In this document: positions 35,625 through 45,384 of the stretch, piece by piece
Layout: the number at the start of each line of letters is the position of its first letter
How positions within the stretch are numbered: position 1 is the first letter of the stretch
Assembly (NCBI GenBank): GCA_934182605.1
Contig: CAKPRQ010000002.1
Location: forward strand, 123,970 to 187,969
Reading direction: 5' to 3'
Source of the DNA: an uncultured Clostridia bacterium
GTDB taxonomy: Bacteria; Bacillota; Clostridia; TANB77; CAG-508
Length of the DNA: 64,000 nt
Made by a program: the position numbers and the translations under genes
Notes under the pieces: generated by a model
Seen by the model: the letters and a program-made list of their open reading frames with translations, nothing else
Told to the model about the DNA's origin: nothing
Databases searched by the model: none

Positions 35625-35823
35625 CTATATTACCTTTTAACCTTTCATAAACATTATCATCTATTTTCTTTAATCTATATGCTTTCTCCAAACAATCTAT
35701 ACTATGACAAATATACGCTCCACGTCCCACTTTTTCGTTATTTATTTTAATTAACTTATCTTTATCTTTTTTAGAATTACAAGCTATGCAAGTTCTTATT
35801 GGTATATGAGCCATATTTTTCAC
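35614..35823 (-). CDS. rnpM: YlxR/RnpM family RNA-binding protein
   Basis: 69 residues. PIRTCIACNSKKDKDKLIKI and the GRGAYIC...CLEKA segment are the family signature (YlxR, DUF448; reported to modulate RNase P). The start is probably at MAHIPIRTC, three codons inside. Lies between nusA and ylxQ in the standard operon. Confidence 0.92.
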   Translation of the reverse strand: MKNMAHIPIRTCIACNSKKDKDKLIKINNEKVGRGAYICHSIDCLEKAYRLKKIDDNVYERLKGNIVDR

Positions 35824-35832
35824 TCCTTATTA

Positions 35833-36972
35833 TTACTCTTTATTCTCTTCAACACTTTCATCAATATTATTTTCAGCAACTTCTTCATTTTCTTCGCTTA
35901 TTTCGTCTTTTTGTGCTTCCAACAATTCTCTGAATTGAGTTTCACTTTTTATATCTATTTTCCAATTTGTTAATCTCGCTGCTAGTCTTGCATTTTGTCC
36001 TGACTTTCCTATTGCAAGAGATAATTGATCATCCGGAACTATTACTTGTGCAAATTTATCTTCCTTTATATCTACTGCTAATACTTTTGCAGGTAATAGT
36101 GCAGAAGCAATATATATAGATGGATCTTCATTCCATTCTATTACATCTATTTTTTCACCATTCAACTCATTTATAATATTTTGTATTCTTACGCCTTTCT
36201 GTCCTACACAAGAACCAACTGGATCTATATTAGGATTAGAAGAGTATACAGCTACTTTGCTTCTATATCCTGGGTCTCTTGAAACGCTCTTTACTTCAAT
36301 TAATTTTTCATATATTTCTGGTATTTCAAATTCAAATAACCTTTTTACAAATTCTGGATGACTTCTTGAAAATGTTACTTGTGGTGTACCTTTAGGTCCT
36401 TTCTCTACGTTCATAACATATCCTTTTAAAGTTTGATTTACATAGTATTTTTCAGTAGGTATTTGCTCTTTTTCTGGCATAAATCCTTCTAATTTTTCTA
36501 AATCTATAATAACTAATCCATTCTCAACTTTTTGTACTATTCCTGAAACTATTTGACCTTTTTTATCTGAATATTCAGTGTATGTTAAATTTCTTTCAGC
36601 TTCTCTTATTTTTTGCACCATAACTTGTTTACCTGTTTGTGCAGCAATTCTACCAAAGTCTTTTGGTATAATTTCTATATAAAGATCATCACCTAAAGAT
36701 AATTTTTTATCTATCTTATTTGCTTCTTCTAAAGTAACCTCTAAATCTGGATTTTCCACTTCTTCAACAATCTTTTTTACTGTATATAAGTGCATTTCTC
36801 CAGTTTCTGGATTAATCGTAACTTTTGCATTTTCTCTTGAATCAAAATTTTTCTTATAAGCCATCAAAATTGCTGTTTCTAATGATTCTATTAAATATTC
36901 CTTTTTTAATCCTTTTTCTTTTTCTAAATCCTCCATAGCTGTTATTAATTCTTTGTAATCAACTGTTTTCAT
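35833..36972 (-). CDS. nusA: Transcription termination/antitermination factor NusA
   Basis: 379 residues: N-terminal RNA-polymerase-binding domain, S1 domain (GQIVSGIVQKVENGLVIIDL), then two KH domains (DPVGSCVGQKGVRIQNII; SLAIGKSGQNARLAARL) and an acidic tail. It lacks the C-terminal acidic repeats of proteobacteria, as is normal for Firmicutes. Confidence 0.97.
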   Translation of the reverse strand: MKTVDYKELITAMEDLEKEKGLKKEYLIESLETAILMAYKKNFDSRENAKVTINPETGEMHLYTVKKIVEEVENPDLEVTLEEANKIDKKLSLGDDLYIEIIPKDFGRIAAQTGKQVMVQKIREAERNLTYTEYSDKKGQIVSGIVQKVENGLVIIDLEKLEGFMPEKEQIPTEKYYVNQTLKGYVMNVEKGPKGTPQVTFSRSHPEFVKRLFEFEIPEIYEKLIEVKSVSRDPGYRSKVAVYSSNPNIDPVGSCVGQKGVRIQNIINELNGEKIDVIEWNEDPSIYIASALLPAKVLAVDIKEDKFAQVIVPDDQLSLAIGKSGQNARLAARLTNWKIDIKSETQFRELLEAQKDEISEENEEVAENNIDESVEENKE

Positions 36973-36993
36973 TTTTTTAAACCTCTCCTATCT

Positions 36994-37458
36994 TTACATA
37001 TTATTCCAATCATATATTAATTTTATATTTGCTATATTTTTTTTATCAAAACTTATTTCTTCATCATCAGTTAATATAACTATTTCATTATCATTATATC
37101 TCTCTAGAGTTCCTACATATTGTTTTTTATTTTCAAATTTAGTATATAAATTTATTTCTATTTTTTTACCTAAATTTTTTTCAAAATGTTTATCGTATTT
37201 TAAAACTTTTTCAATACCTGCTGAAGATACTTCCAAAAAGTATTGTTCCTTTATATAATCTGCTTTATCTAAAATATCATTTAAAACATTTGTAACATTC
37301 TCACAATCTTCTATTGAAACTCCTTTTTCACTATCTATATAAATTCTTAAGTAATATTCTTTTCCTTCTTTTACGTACTCTACATCATAAAGTTCTAAAC
37401 CTAACTTTTCAATTTCTGGCTCTATTAATTCTTCTATTTTTTTCTCCAAATTAGTCAT
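36994..37458 (-). CDS. rimP: Ribosome maturation factor RimP
   Basis: 154 residues: LGLELYDVEYVKEGKEYYLR, IYIDSEKGVSIEDCE and LEVSSAGIEKVL are typical. It assists 30S assembly. First gene of the rimP-nusA-rnpM-ylxQ-infB-rbfA-nrnA-truB transcript. Confidence 0.95.
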   Translation of the reverse strand: MTNLEKKIEELIEPEIEKLGLELYDVEYVKEGKEYYLRIYIDSEKGVSIEDCENVTNVLNDILDKADYIKEQYFLEVSSAGIEKVLKYDKHFEKNLGKKIEINLYTKFENKKQYVGTLERYNDNEIVILTDDEEISFDKKNIANIKLIYDWNNM

Positions 37459-37489
37459 TCTAATAGCCCCCTTATACTAATATTTAACT

Positions 37490-37519
37490 TTAAAGAGTGG
37501 GGTTTTCCCCACTCTTTAA
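37490..37519. terminator. Strong hairpin between tRNA-Thr and rimP
   Basis: 13-bp perfect stem TTAAAGAGTGGGG/CCCCACTCTTTAA with a TTTT loop. The tail on the minus strand is short in T (AGTTAAAT), so termination may be partial or the hairpin may act as an RNA-processing site. Confidence 0.65.
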
Positions 37520-37578
37520 GTTATCTCAATCTTCGCAAAAGTATTATACTACAATTTTTATCATTTGTCAAATTTTAT

Positions 37579-37644
<66 letters not shown>

Positions 37645-37654
<10 letters not shown>

Positions 37655-38508
37655 ATTTTCAGAGCTGCCACACATCCATCTATACTTTCCTGAGGGGTTG
37701 AGGCTCCAGCCATTATACCTATCCTTTTATATTTTTTAAATTCTTCTAAATCAATTTCTGCTACTGTTTCTATTAAAACTGTACTAGTTATTTTACTTGC
37801 TATATCATATAATTTTTTAGTATTTGAACTATTTTTTCCACCTATTATTATCATTTTTTCTACTTCTTTTGAGAAGTTTTCTGTCTCTTCTTGTCTTAAT
37901 TTTGTTGCATTACATATTGTATTTTTTATTTCTATTTCTTTATTTATTTTATCTTTTATTATATCTACAAATTTATTAAATTTTTCTAAACTAAATGTAG
38001 TTTGTGCTACTACTAATATTTTATCAGCTTGAATATTTTTAGAAACTTCTTCTATATCATCTTCTTTTTCTATTATTGTACATTTACCTTCACACCATCC
38101 GTATGTACCTAAAACTTCTGGATGATTTTTTTGACCTACTAAAAATATATAATATCCATTTTTTATATAATTTTGTACTATCTTATGTATATTTAATACG
38201 TTTGGACAAGTTAAGTCTACATATTGGTAATTTAATTCTTCTATTTTTTTATACACATCTTTTCCAACGCCATGTGCCCTTATTATTACTTTATTATTCT
38301 TATTTTCAGATTTAGGTAATAAATCTACATTTTCAACAACAAATAATCCCATTCTTTCTAGCTTTTCTACTACTTGTTTATTATGCACTAATTCTCCTAA
38401 ACAATAAACTTTATTTTCTCTATTTTCTTCTAATATTTGCATTGTTTTATCTGTTGCATTTTTTACGCCATAACAAAAGCCAGCTGTTTTTCCAACTATT
38501 ATTTCCAT
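37645..38508 (-). CDS. ispH: 4-hydroxy-3-methylbut-2-enyl diphosphate reductase
   Basis: 287 residues, last step of the MEP isoprenoid pathway. The three cluster cysteines are visible in GFCYGV, LTCPNVLNIHK and TICNATKLRQEE. No S1-domain extension. Its stop codon lies in the 5' acceptor stem of tRNA-Thr. It is 12 nt downstream of ispG. Confidence 0.96.
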
Positions 38509-38520
38509 AATTACCTCCTT

Positions 38521-39588
38521 TTATTTTTTATTAAGCATTAGTAAAATTTCCTTCTTTAATTCCCCTACAATATCTTCTTGTTTTATTTTTCTTATAATCT
38601 CGCCTTTTTTAAATAATAATCCTTCTTGTACGCCACCTGCTATTCCTATATCTGCACATCTTGCTTCTCCTGGTCCATTTACTGCACATCCCATAACAGC
38701 TACTGTAATATCTGCTTCTATACCTTGTAAAAACTCTTCTACTTCTTTTGCCATTGGTATTAAATCTATTTGTGTCCTTCCACAAGTTGGACAAGCTATT
38801 AATGTTGGTGATTTTTTGTATAAACCACAATTCTTTAATATTTCTTTTGCTACTTTAATCTCTTCTACAGGATTATCTGAAAGTGAAACTCTTAAAGTAT
38901 CTCCAATTCCTTCTCTTAATAAAATTCCTAGACCTATACTTGATTTTATAGTACCGCTAAAAGCCGTTCCTGCTTCTGTAATTCCAATATGTAAAGGATA
39001 ATCAAACTTTTCACTTGCTTTTTCATAAGCCTCTATACATAAATCTAAATTTGAAGCTTTTAAAGATATACAAGTATCATAAAAACCTAAATTTTCTAAG
39101 ATTCTAATATGTCGTAATGCACTTTCTACCATACCTTCTGCTGTAGGTTTTCCATCATATTTTTTCAATATTTCTTTTTCTATAGAGCCTGAATTTACAC
39201 CTATTCTTATAGGAATTTTATTTGCCTTACAAGCATCTACAACTGCTTTTGTTTTATCTTCACTACCTATATTTCCAGGATTAATCCTTATTTTATCGAC
39301 TCCACTTTTTATTGCCTCTAAGGCAATTTTGTAGTCAAAATGAATATCTGCTACTATCGGTATATGTATTTTTTCTTTTATATCTTTTATCGCCTTTGCA
39401 TCTTCAATATCTAAACAAGCTACTCTAATAATTTCACAACCAGCTTTTTCTAGCTCTAAAGTTTGTTTTACAGTTGCTTCTATATCTTTAGTTTTAGTAT
39501 TTGTCATTGACTGGATAACAACTTTATTTTGCCCACCAATTTTTACTCCATTAACATCAATTTGCCTTGTTTCATTTCTTTTATACAT
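38521..39588 (-). CDS. ispG: 4-hydroxy-3-methylbut-2-en-1-yl diphosphate synthase
   Basis: 355 residues. TIM-barrel part begins with VKIGGQNKVVIQSMTNT; the [4Fe-4S] ligands are in CPTCGRTQID and VMGCAVNGPGEARCADIG. It acts immediately before IspH in the MEP pathway, and the two genes are adjacent. Confidence 0.97.
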   Translation of the reverse strand: MYKRNETRQIDVNGVKIGGQNKVVIQSMTNTKTKDIEATVKQTLELEKAGCEIIRVACLDIEDAKAIKDIKEKIHIPIVADIHFDYKIALEAIKSGVDKIRINPGNIGSEDKTKAVVDACKANKIPIRIGVNSGSIEKEILKKYDGKPTAEGMVESALRHIRILENLGFYDTCISLKASNLDLCIEAYEKASEKFDYPLHIGITEAGTAFSGTIKSSIGLGILLREGIGDTLRVSLSDNPVEEIKVAKEILKNCGLYKKSPTLIACPTCGRTQIDLIPMAKEVEEFLQGIEADITVAVMGCAVNGPGEARCADIGIAGGVQEGLLFKKGEIIRKIKQEDIVGELKKEILLMLNKK

Positions 39589-39610
39589 AATTATCTCTCC
39601 TATTATTATA

Positions 39611-40171
39611 TTAATATATATATATTTTACAAGTTTTTTTAATATTTTCTAAAACAAATTTCATATCATTACTTGGTATAGCTACACAACCTGCTGTTGA
39701 TCCATTTTTAATACAATGTAAGAAAATTGCACTTCCTTTTCCTCTTTCACATTCTTTATTATACTTTATCTCTATTGCATATTCATAGGCTATTTTTTCA
39801 TCTATTAAATGCTCATTTTTACTTTCATCCCAATCGTTTTCAACTTTTGTTTTATCTATAAATTTATTATAATACATAGAGTTTTCATCACATATCCAGT
39901 ACATATCTTCATTTAACTTATAATAATCTAAATTACTTTGCACATCATTTTTTGTTCCAAATGCTATTCCTATTTCGTATAAACCAACAGGAGTTTTCCA
40001 ATCTCCTTCTCTTTCTTTTCCTAATCCATTTTTTCCAATATATCCATGAGTTTGCATAATAGGAATCCACTTATTATTAACTTTTTCATACATTTTGACT
40101 TCTACCATATTTTTATCTGCATTAACTACAATTACTTGAGATTCATCTTGCAATTTTTCCAAAATATCCAT
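39611..40171 (-). CDS. L,D-transpeptidase (YkuD) family protein
   Basis: 186 residues. The catalytic motif HCIKNGSTAGCVAIP (His...Ser-x-Gly-Cys) defines the YkuD fold, with the Gly-rich WKTPVGLYEIG segment before it. No signal peptide is visible, which is unusual for a cell-wall cross-linking enzyme. The ATG at 40171 has AAAGGA 6 nt upstream; an earlier in-frame start would overlap the upstream gene. Confidence 0.85.
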   Translation of the reverse strand: MDILEKLQDESQVIVVNADKNMVEVKMYEKVNNKWIPIMQTHGYIGKNGLGKEREGDWKTPVGLYEIGIAFGTKNDVQSNLDYYKLNEDMYWICDENSMYYNKFIDKTKVENDWDESKNEHLIDEKIAYEYAIEIKYNKECERGKGSAIFLHCIKNGSTAGCVAIPSNDMKFVLENIKKTCKIYIY

Positions 40172-40188
40172 AAACAATCCTTTCTGAA

Positions 40189-41958
40189 CTATTTCATTCT
40201 CAAATAGCCTAATTCCTCCCAAAAATTATATGCTAAGTTTAATCTAAATAGAACTTTAGGCTTTGCTCCAGCTCTGTTTTTATCTACTACACAAGCATAA
40301 TATCTAACATCTGGATCTTCAAATTTTTCTAAATCGAAAAATTCTGTATCAACTTCATTTAAAGAATACTCATAATCTTTTAAATACTCATTATGAATTT
40401 GCTTACATAAGCAAAGTGTATCTAAAACTTCTTTTACAGTTCTACTTGCAGATAAATCGTTTATTGTTAAATTAATCGGTAATGTTGCACTTTCCACTAA
40501 TTGTAGTGTTGAACATATAAATATTCCAAAATTTTGTGCTAAATTTGAAAGTATTGTTGCTGTTTTCTTTACTTCTTCTGCGTTTCCAATATTAGCCGTA
40601 TCATTTTTTAAAGTATCATAGAAAATATATTCTATATGTTCTTTATAGTAATAATTCATTATTATTTTTTGTAATTCGTCATTTGTATGGTCTGTTATAT
40701 TAACGAAATATAAAGAATTTTTTATTTCTCTATCTACCCAATCTGTAACCTTTATTGTATTATTAAATTCTGTAGAAATTTTTGATAATCTTTTGGCAAA
40801 ATCAGCTTGAGATTCATTTTCTTTTTTTAATACAAAACCATCTTCATCAACTTCTACTTTTTTATCTTTATCAGGTCTAAATTTAAATTCTAATAATTCT
40901 CCTTCAGATTTTCTTATTTTCACTCCGTGCAGTTTTGCGAATCTTTCATTATTTAGAATTGTAGTTATTAAACATAATTTCATTTTATCTTCAGACATTT
41001 CGTTTGAAATTAAAAGAACTTTCTTTTTTTCTACAAAAGCTATAGAAGCAGCAAAATTCATTGTGAATCTACTTTTACCTGCGTTTGAAGGCATTGCAAA
41101 AGCCATTGTTTCCCCTTTTCTTACACCTTTAAAAACATCTGTTAAAATTGGAAAAGGTAGTGGTAATCCAGTTGTTAAGTTATTTTCACCTTTAATTAAG
41201 AAATCTGTTACATTATCATTTAATATAGATTGTTTAAATCTTTTAGTAACAGTTACTTGTACAATAGCACTTTCAACTTCTTCTATAGACATTTTATCAT
41301 ATAATTCATAATTTATAATATCTACAATTTTATTTTGTACATCTTTAATAGGCATTCCAAGATAGTTTTTCCTTAATATAAACAATTTACGTAATTCTAC
41401 ATAAATCTTCTCCATATTATATCTTCTGCCTAAACAATCTTGTTTTACTTCAATTTTTAATGAATTTATTTCTTCAGTTACATTAGCAAAATTAAACTTT
41501 CCTTTAGCAATTACTGGTGTATACTTATCAGCATCTGTAAATAATATCATTTTGTATATTTCTAATAATCTTAAATCAGCAAAATAACAATCGTCATATA
41601 AAATATAATATTTAGAGATACTTGGTAAATCATTTAAAAGCATACCTATATATTGGCGTTCTATTGTAGTACTTCTTAATTCTTTTGGATATATATTTTG
41701 ATATCTTCTTGCTTCTTCCTCTTCATCACCATCTTCGTCTACTTCTTCCTCGTCCTCTTCATTTTCTTTTACAGGTTCTTCTCTTTTTATTAAATCTTTT
41801 TCGTCTATACCTTCTCTTAAGATTCTTAAGGCTACTCTATATTCTTCTTTTTGTATATATTTCTTAGCTTCGTTTACTACATCTATATTATCTTTATTTA
41901 TTTGAATTGAATTTAATAATTCAGATAACTCATCTATCTCATCTTTCTTTTTTGCCAT
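40189..41958 (-). CDS. DnaB-like RecA-fold ATPase
   Basis: 589 residues. The RecA-like core has Walker A AMPSNAGKSRFTMNF near residue 300, LLISNEMSEDKMK, a Walker B-like IEYIFYDTLKND and a final arginine region (DKNRAGAKPKVLFRLN), as in DnaB-family helicase domains. An N-terminal helical part carries a very acidic tract (EEDEEEVDEDGDEEEE). It is not the standard replicative DnaB, and I cannot assign a process. It is the first gene of a pair with the L,D-transpeptidase gene downstream. Confidence 0.75.
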   Translation of the reverse strand: MAKKKDEIDELSELLNSIQINKDNIDVVNEAKKYIQKEEYRVALRILREGIDEKDLIKREEPVKENEEDEEEVDEDGDEEEEARRYQNIYPKELRSTTIERQYIGMLLNDLPSISKYYILYDDCYFADLRLLEIYKMILFTDADKYTPVIAKGKFNFANVTEEINSLKIEVKQDCLGRRYNMEKIYVELRKLFILRKNYLGMPIKDVQNKIVDIINYELYDKMSIEEVESAIVQVTVTKRFKQSILNDNVTDFLIKGENNLTTGLPLPFPILTDVFKGVRKGETMAFAMPSNAGKSRFTMNFAASIAFVEKKKVLLISNEMSEDKMKLCLITTILNNERFAKLHGVKIRKSEGELLEFKFRPDKDKKVEVDEDGFVLKKENESQADFAKRLSKISTEFNNTIKVTDWVDREIKNSLYFVNITDHTNDELQKIIMNYYYKEHIEYIFYDTLKNDTANIGNAEEVKKTATILSNLAQNFGIFICSTLQLVESATLPINLTINDLSASRTVKEVLDTLCLCKQIHNEYLKDYEYSLNEVDTEFFDLEKFEDPDVRYYACVVDKNRAGAKPKVLFRLNLAYNFWEELGYLRMK

Positions 41959-42373
41959 ACCTCTACTATTCCTCCCTTGCTTAATTCAAAATAACTGTAA
42001 TTTTTTTATTTATATATATTCTCTTTTCAAATTACATATAATATAGCATATTTTATTTTTTTTTGCAATAATTTTGTTACAATTAAAGTAACTCTTTTTA
42101 ACTCTTTTTGTTTTAACATTAAATATTCCACCTTTCTATTTTGCCTATATTTTCCATTTTTATACATTTAAGGTGAAATATTTGCTTACAAACTTTTAAG
42201 ATGATTTTATCATAAATTAAATACAGAAAGATTTTTTTAAACTTTACAAGTTAAATAAATTATTATATAATAAGTACAGGATGTTTTTATGAATAGATTA
42301 AAATTATAAATAAATAGAAGAATTCAGTAAATGTTGTTGTTATTATATAGATATTGATTTATGTTTTTCCCAA
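41959..42373. other. Intergenic stretch without a recognisable gene
   Basis: AT-rich. The only structure is GTTAC-7-GTAAC at 42076-42092, which resembles the two ends of the palindromic elements brought together and may be an excision scar. Confidence 0.4.
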
Positions 42374-42797
42374 TTGGGAAAAACATTGAAAATGCCTAAC
42401 GGTGGCGAAAAATATTCTGTGGATTATGATTATATTTTAAATAGATATGCTTGTTATTTAATTGCACAGAATGGTAGTTCAAGAAAAAAACAAATTGCAC
42501 TAGCACAAACTTATTTTGCTGTTAAAACGAGACAACAAGAATTAACAGAAGAACAATATAAACAACTATCAGAAGATAAGAAAAGACTATATACAAGACA
42601 ATTAGCTGCTAATTTATTTAGAATAACACAAACGGACGAAGTATTAAAGAACAAAAATATAAACAATGAAGAAGATGCTTGCATGACACACCATGACGTT
42701 GGTCAGGCTGTACGACAAACAATTAAAAGAATTGGCGGTACTATGCCTGAAAACTTACCTACTCCAAACAAGAGTATAAAAGAATTAGAAAAAGAAA
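42374..42797 (+). pseudogene. dinD remnant (DNA-damage-inducible protein D family)
   Basis: The frame LNRYACYLIAQNGSSRKKQ, AQTYFAVKTRQQELTEEQ and LAANLFRITQTDEVL, DVGQAVRQTIKRIGGTMPEN is clearly DinD. The N-terminal part is missing, and the segment that should lie between RLYTRQ and LAANLFR (about 70 residues in DinD) is deleted. After KSIKELEKEN the frame runs into sequence antisense to the next gene. Hence a decayed gene, part of a small accessory island between the DnaB-like gene and tRNA-Gly. Confidence 0.8.
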
Positions 42798-43518
42798 ATT
42801 TCCCATTTTCTTTCATTAAAAATATTTCATCAATATCTATGAATCTTCTATTTGATATAAATTGCAAGAAAAGTTTCACTATATTGATTAAATCGTATAA
42901 ATCATTAAGATTTATATTTTTGGAAGTCTCAATATTTAAAGTTGAAAATATATTAAAAGGAAATCTTTTTTCAAATTCAAATCTTCCTATAGTCATAAAA
43001 TAAATTTTATATTCGGTTCCTTTATAAATAAATTTATGTTTTCGTGTTTGTTTGAGTTTTTTATCGTTATTATTATTATCGGAGTCATTTTTTAAATCTG
43101 ATAATATTTCAATAGATTTATCTAATAGCCCATTTTTATGTCCAATAAAATAATCTATAGCCAATGATGAAAAACATATTGACTTAAATGTTCTTGGTCT
43201 ATTTGTTTTCTTATTAAATTCGGGGATATATTTTACTAAACATTTTATATCAAAAACAATATTACCTCTATTAACATGTCCTATACCAAGTAAAACGCTA
43301 AAATTAGAAAGTTCATCTCCTTTTAAATACAGCCATTTTCCCATTAGTTCATTTGATATTATGAATTCATTCTTGGGCTTTGACAAAGGTACTAATATCA
43401 ATTTATTGTTATCATCATCTAATGAATATGTATATTTTTTTCCTCCAATATAAACAATATTACTATAATAAAACATAATTCTTCTCTTTTCGCTAATAAT
43501 TTTTAATAATTGTATCAT
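42703..43518 (-). CDS. Unknown soluble protein, probably truncated at the C-terminus
   Basis: 271 residues. I do not recognise it. It is soluble, with repeated IYKGTEYKIYF and YIGGKKYTYSLDDD beta-rich segments. The general layout is faintly like N-terminal domains of HEPN-type phage-defence proteins, a guess only. The last 30 residues are antisense to the dinD remnant, so the natural C-terminus was replaced when the two sequences were joined. No good ribosome site before the ATG at 43518; the ATG at 43476 is an alternative. Confidence 0.5.
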   Translation of the reverse strand: MIQLLKIISEKRRIMFYYSNIVYIGGKKYTYSLDDDNNKLILVPLSKPKNEFIISNELMGKWLYLKGDELSNFSVLLGIGHVNRGNIVFDIKCLVKYIPEFNKKTNRPRTFKSICFSSLAIDYFIGHKNGLLDKSIEILSDLKNDSDNNNNDKKLKQTRKHKFIYKGTEYKIYFMTIGRFEFEKRFPFNIFSTLNIETSKNINLNDLYDLINIVKLFLQFISNRRFIDIDEIFLMKENGKFSFSNSFILLFGVGKFSGIVPPILLIVCRTA

Positions 43519-43654
43519 ATAAAACTAATATCTTCAATATTTTAAGTACTGTATATTGTATAGTAATTTTTATTTTACAAATATTTTAATAAATATTGAT
43601 TAAAGAACTAATGTTTGATATATTGAAAATGAAGATTATATATCTATTACTGAT

Positions 43655-44374
43655 ATGTTAAAGTCTAAAGATGGTGATTTTTTTGTTTCAGATTGGTTAA
43701 GAAATAGAAATACTATTGAATTTTTAGGGATTTGGGAAGAAATTCATAATCCTAATTTTAATTATGGCGAATTCGCCATAATTAAAAGTCAAGCAGGTTT
43801 AAATAGTTACAAAATTAGTGTAAAAGAATGGACTAAAAAAACAAATGCAATTGGAATAATTTCAAAAGCTGGAAGATATGGTGGAACTTATGCTCATAAG
43901 GATATTGCTTTTGAATTTGGAATGTGGATTAGTCCAAAATTCAAATTGTTATTGATAAAAGAATTCGAAAGATTAAAAGCAGAAGAACAAAAACAAATAG
44001 GATGGAATGCAAAACGAGAACTTTCAAAAATAAATTATAGAATACATACTGATGCAATAAAAAACAATTTAATTCCTAAAGAATTAAGTAAAAATCAAAT
44101 AAATTTTGTTTATGCTGAAGAAGCTGATGTTTTAAATATGGCATTATTCGGTATGACTGCAAAAGAATGGCGTACAAATAATCCTAATTTAGATGGAAAT
44201 ATAAGAGATTATGCTACTATGAATGAACTGATATGTTTAGCGAATTTAGAAAATATAAATTCTGTTTTTATAAAAGAAGGTTTAAAACAATCTGAAAGAC
44301 TTGAAAAATTAAATAAGATTGCTATATCTCAAATGCAAATTTTGAATGATACTGATGTTAAATATTTAAAATAA
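43655..44374 (+). CDS. KilA-N domain protein, N-terminally shortened
   Basis: 239 residues. The KilA-N DNA-binding domain is visible in KSKDGDFFVSDWLRNRNTIEF, GGTYAHKDIAFEFGMWISPKF and the following helical region. The coding sequence continues upstream of the ATG in frame (ENEDYISITD) to a stop at 43616, without a start codon, so the natural N-terminus is lost. KilA-N proteins are common in phages and mobile islands. No CGG in frame. Confidence 0.75.
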   Translation: MLKSKDGDFFVSDWLRNRNTIEFLGIWEEIHNPNFNYGEFAIIKSQAGLNSYKISVKEWTKKTNAIGIISKAGRYGGTYAHKDIAFEFGMWISPKFKLLLIKEFERLKAEEQKQIGWNAKRELSKINYRIHTDAIKNNLIPKELSKNQINFVYAEEADVLNMALFGMTAKEWRTNNPNLDGNIRDYATMNELICLANLENINSVFIKEGLKQSERLEKLNKIAISQMQILNDTDVKYLK

Positions 44375-44493
44375 ATAATATTACATTATAGTAGAAAAAT
44401 AATTTAAAACTAGCAGAAAAAAATCAAGAAAAATTAGATACATAAAAAAGATATTACTTTATACGATATACGCCATACTAACCGATTTTCGCC

Positions 44494-44533
44494 TAAAAAA
44501 AACTGTAGCACAAGAAATTCTTGAACTACAGTT
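44494..44533 (-). terminator. Terminator after tRNA-Gly
   Basis: Stem AACTGTAG-CAAGAA/TTCTTG-CTACAGTT with a small internal loop, followed on the minus strand by eight T. Confidence 0.85.
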
Positions 44534-44540
44534 CTTTCAA

Positions 44541-44614
<74 letters not shown>

Positions 44615-44636
44615 ATATTTATTAATTTATATATTA

Positions 44637-44665
44637 AATATAAATTAATAATATAAATATTTCAA
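44637..44665 (-). promoter_or_regulatory. Promoter of the atypical tRNA-Gly
   Basis: On the minus strand TTGAAA, 17 nt, TATATT, ending 22 nt before the tRNA 5' end. Confidence 0.65.
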
Positions 44666-44699
44666 ATTTTAAACATTTTTATTATAAAAATTACACATT

Positions 44700-45317
44700 T
44701 TATAATTTGCCAATTTTTTTAATTTCTTTATTATCTCTTAACTTTACTATTTCTTCCATAATTTTTTCACTAACTATTTCTAAATGCTCCTTATCTGGTT
44801 TTCCTTTATTTACTGCATATTCTGAAAAATCTATAGGTTTTCCATAATTTATCACTACTTTTGTAAAAGGTTTAAATGTTCCTTGTATTCCTACTGGTAT
44901 TACTGGAGTATTTGTTTTTAAAGCCATAAATGCTGCTCCTGCTTTTATTGATGAATGTTTTGCCATACCATTTCTTGTTCCCTCTGGAAATATTCCTAAA
45001 ATATCTCCATCTTTAATTACCTTCATTGATAATTTTATAGCATCTAAATCTGCAGTTCCCCTCTTTACTGGTATAACTTCAAACACTTTCGCAAAAAAAG
45101 AAATTATTTTGTTTCTTTGCAACTCTTCTTTTGCCATAAATCTTATTTTTCTTTTTGCAGTTACAATAATTACAGGTGCATCTAATGCATGAACATGGTT
45201 ACCACATAATATATAACTTCCTGTTTCGGGTATGTTTTCTTCTCCTATAATTTTTACTCTATATAATATTTTAGCTACTATATTAAAAAATGGTTTGAAA
45301 ATTTTTCTCTTATTCAT
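44700..45317 (-). CDS. plsC: 1-acyl-sn-glycerol-3-phosphate acyltransferase
   Basis: About 205 residues. The HX4D motif is in CGNHVHALDAPV and the second motif is IFPEGTRNG; VIPVGIQGTF follows. It makes phosphatidate from lysophosphatidate at the membrane. I prefer the ATG at 45317 (MNKRKIFKPF) with AAAGGA 11 nt upstream. It follows cmk by 10 nt, a common Firmicute pair. Confidence 0.9.
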   Translation of the reverse strand: MNKRKIFKPFFNIVAKILYRVKIIGEENIPETGSYILCGNHVHALDAPVIIVTAKRKIRFMAKEELQRNKIISFFAKVFEVIPVKRGTADLDAIKLSMKVIKDGDILGIFPEGTRNGMAKHSSIKAGAAFMALKTNTPVIPVGIQGTFKPFTKVVINYGKPIDFSEYAVNKGKPDKEHLEIVSEKIMEEIVKLRDNKEIKKIGKL

Positions 45318-45384
45318 GTTATGATGTATCCTTTCTACTTCTCTTACATTTATACAAACATTTTCATAATACAAGTTATTTTAA

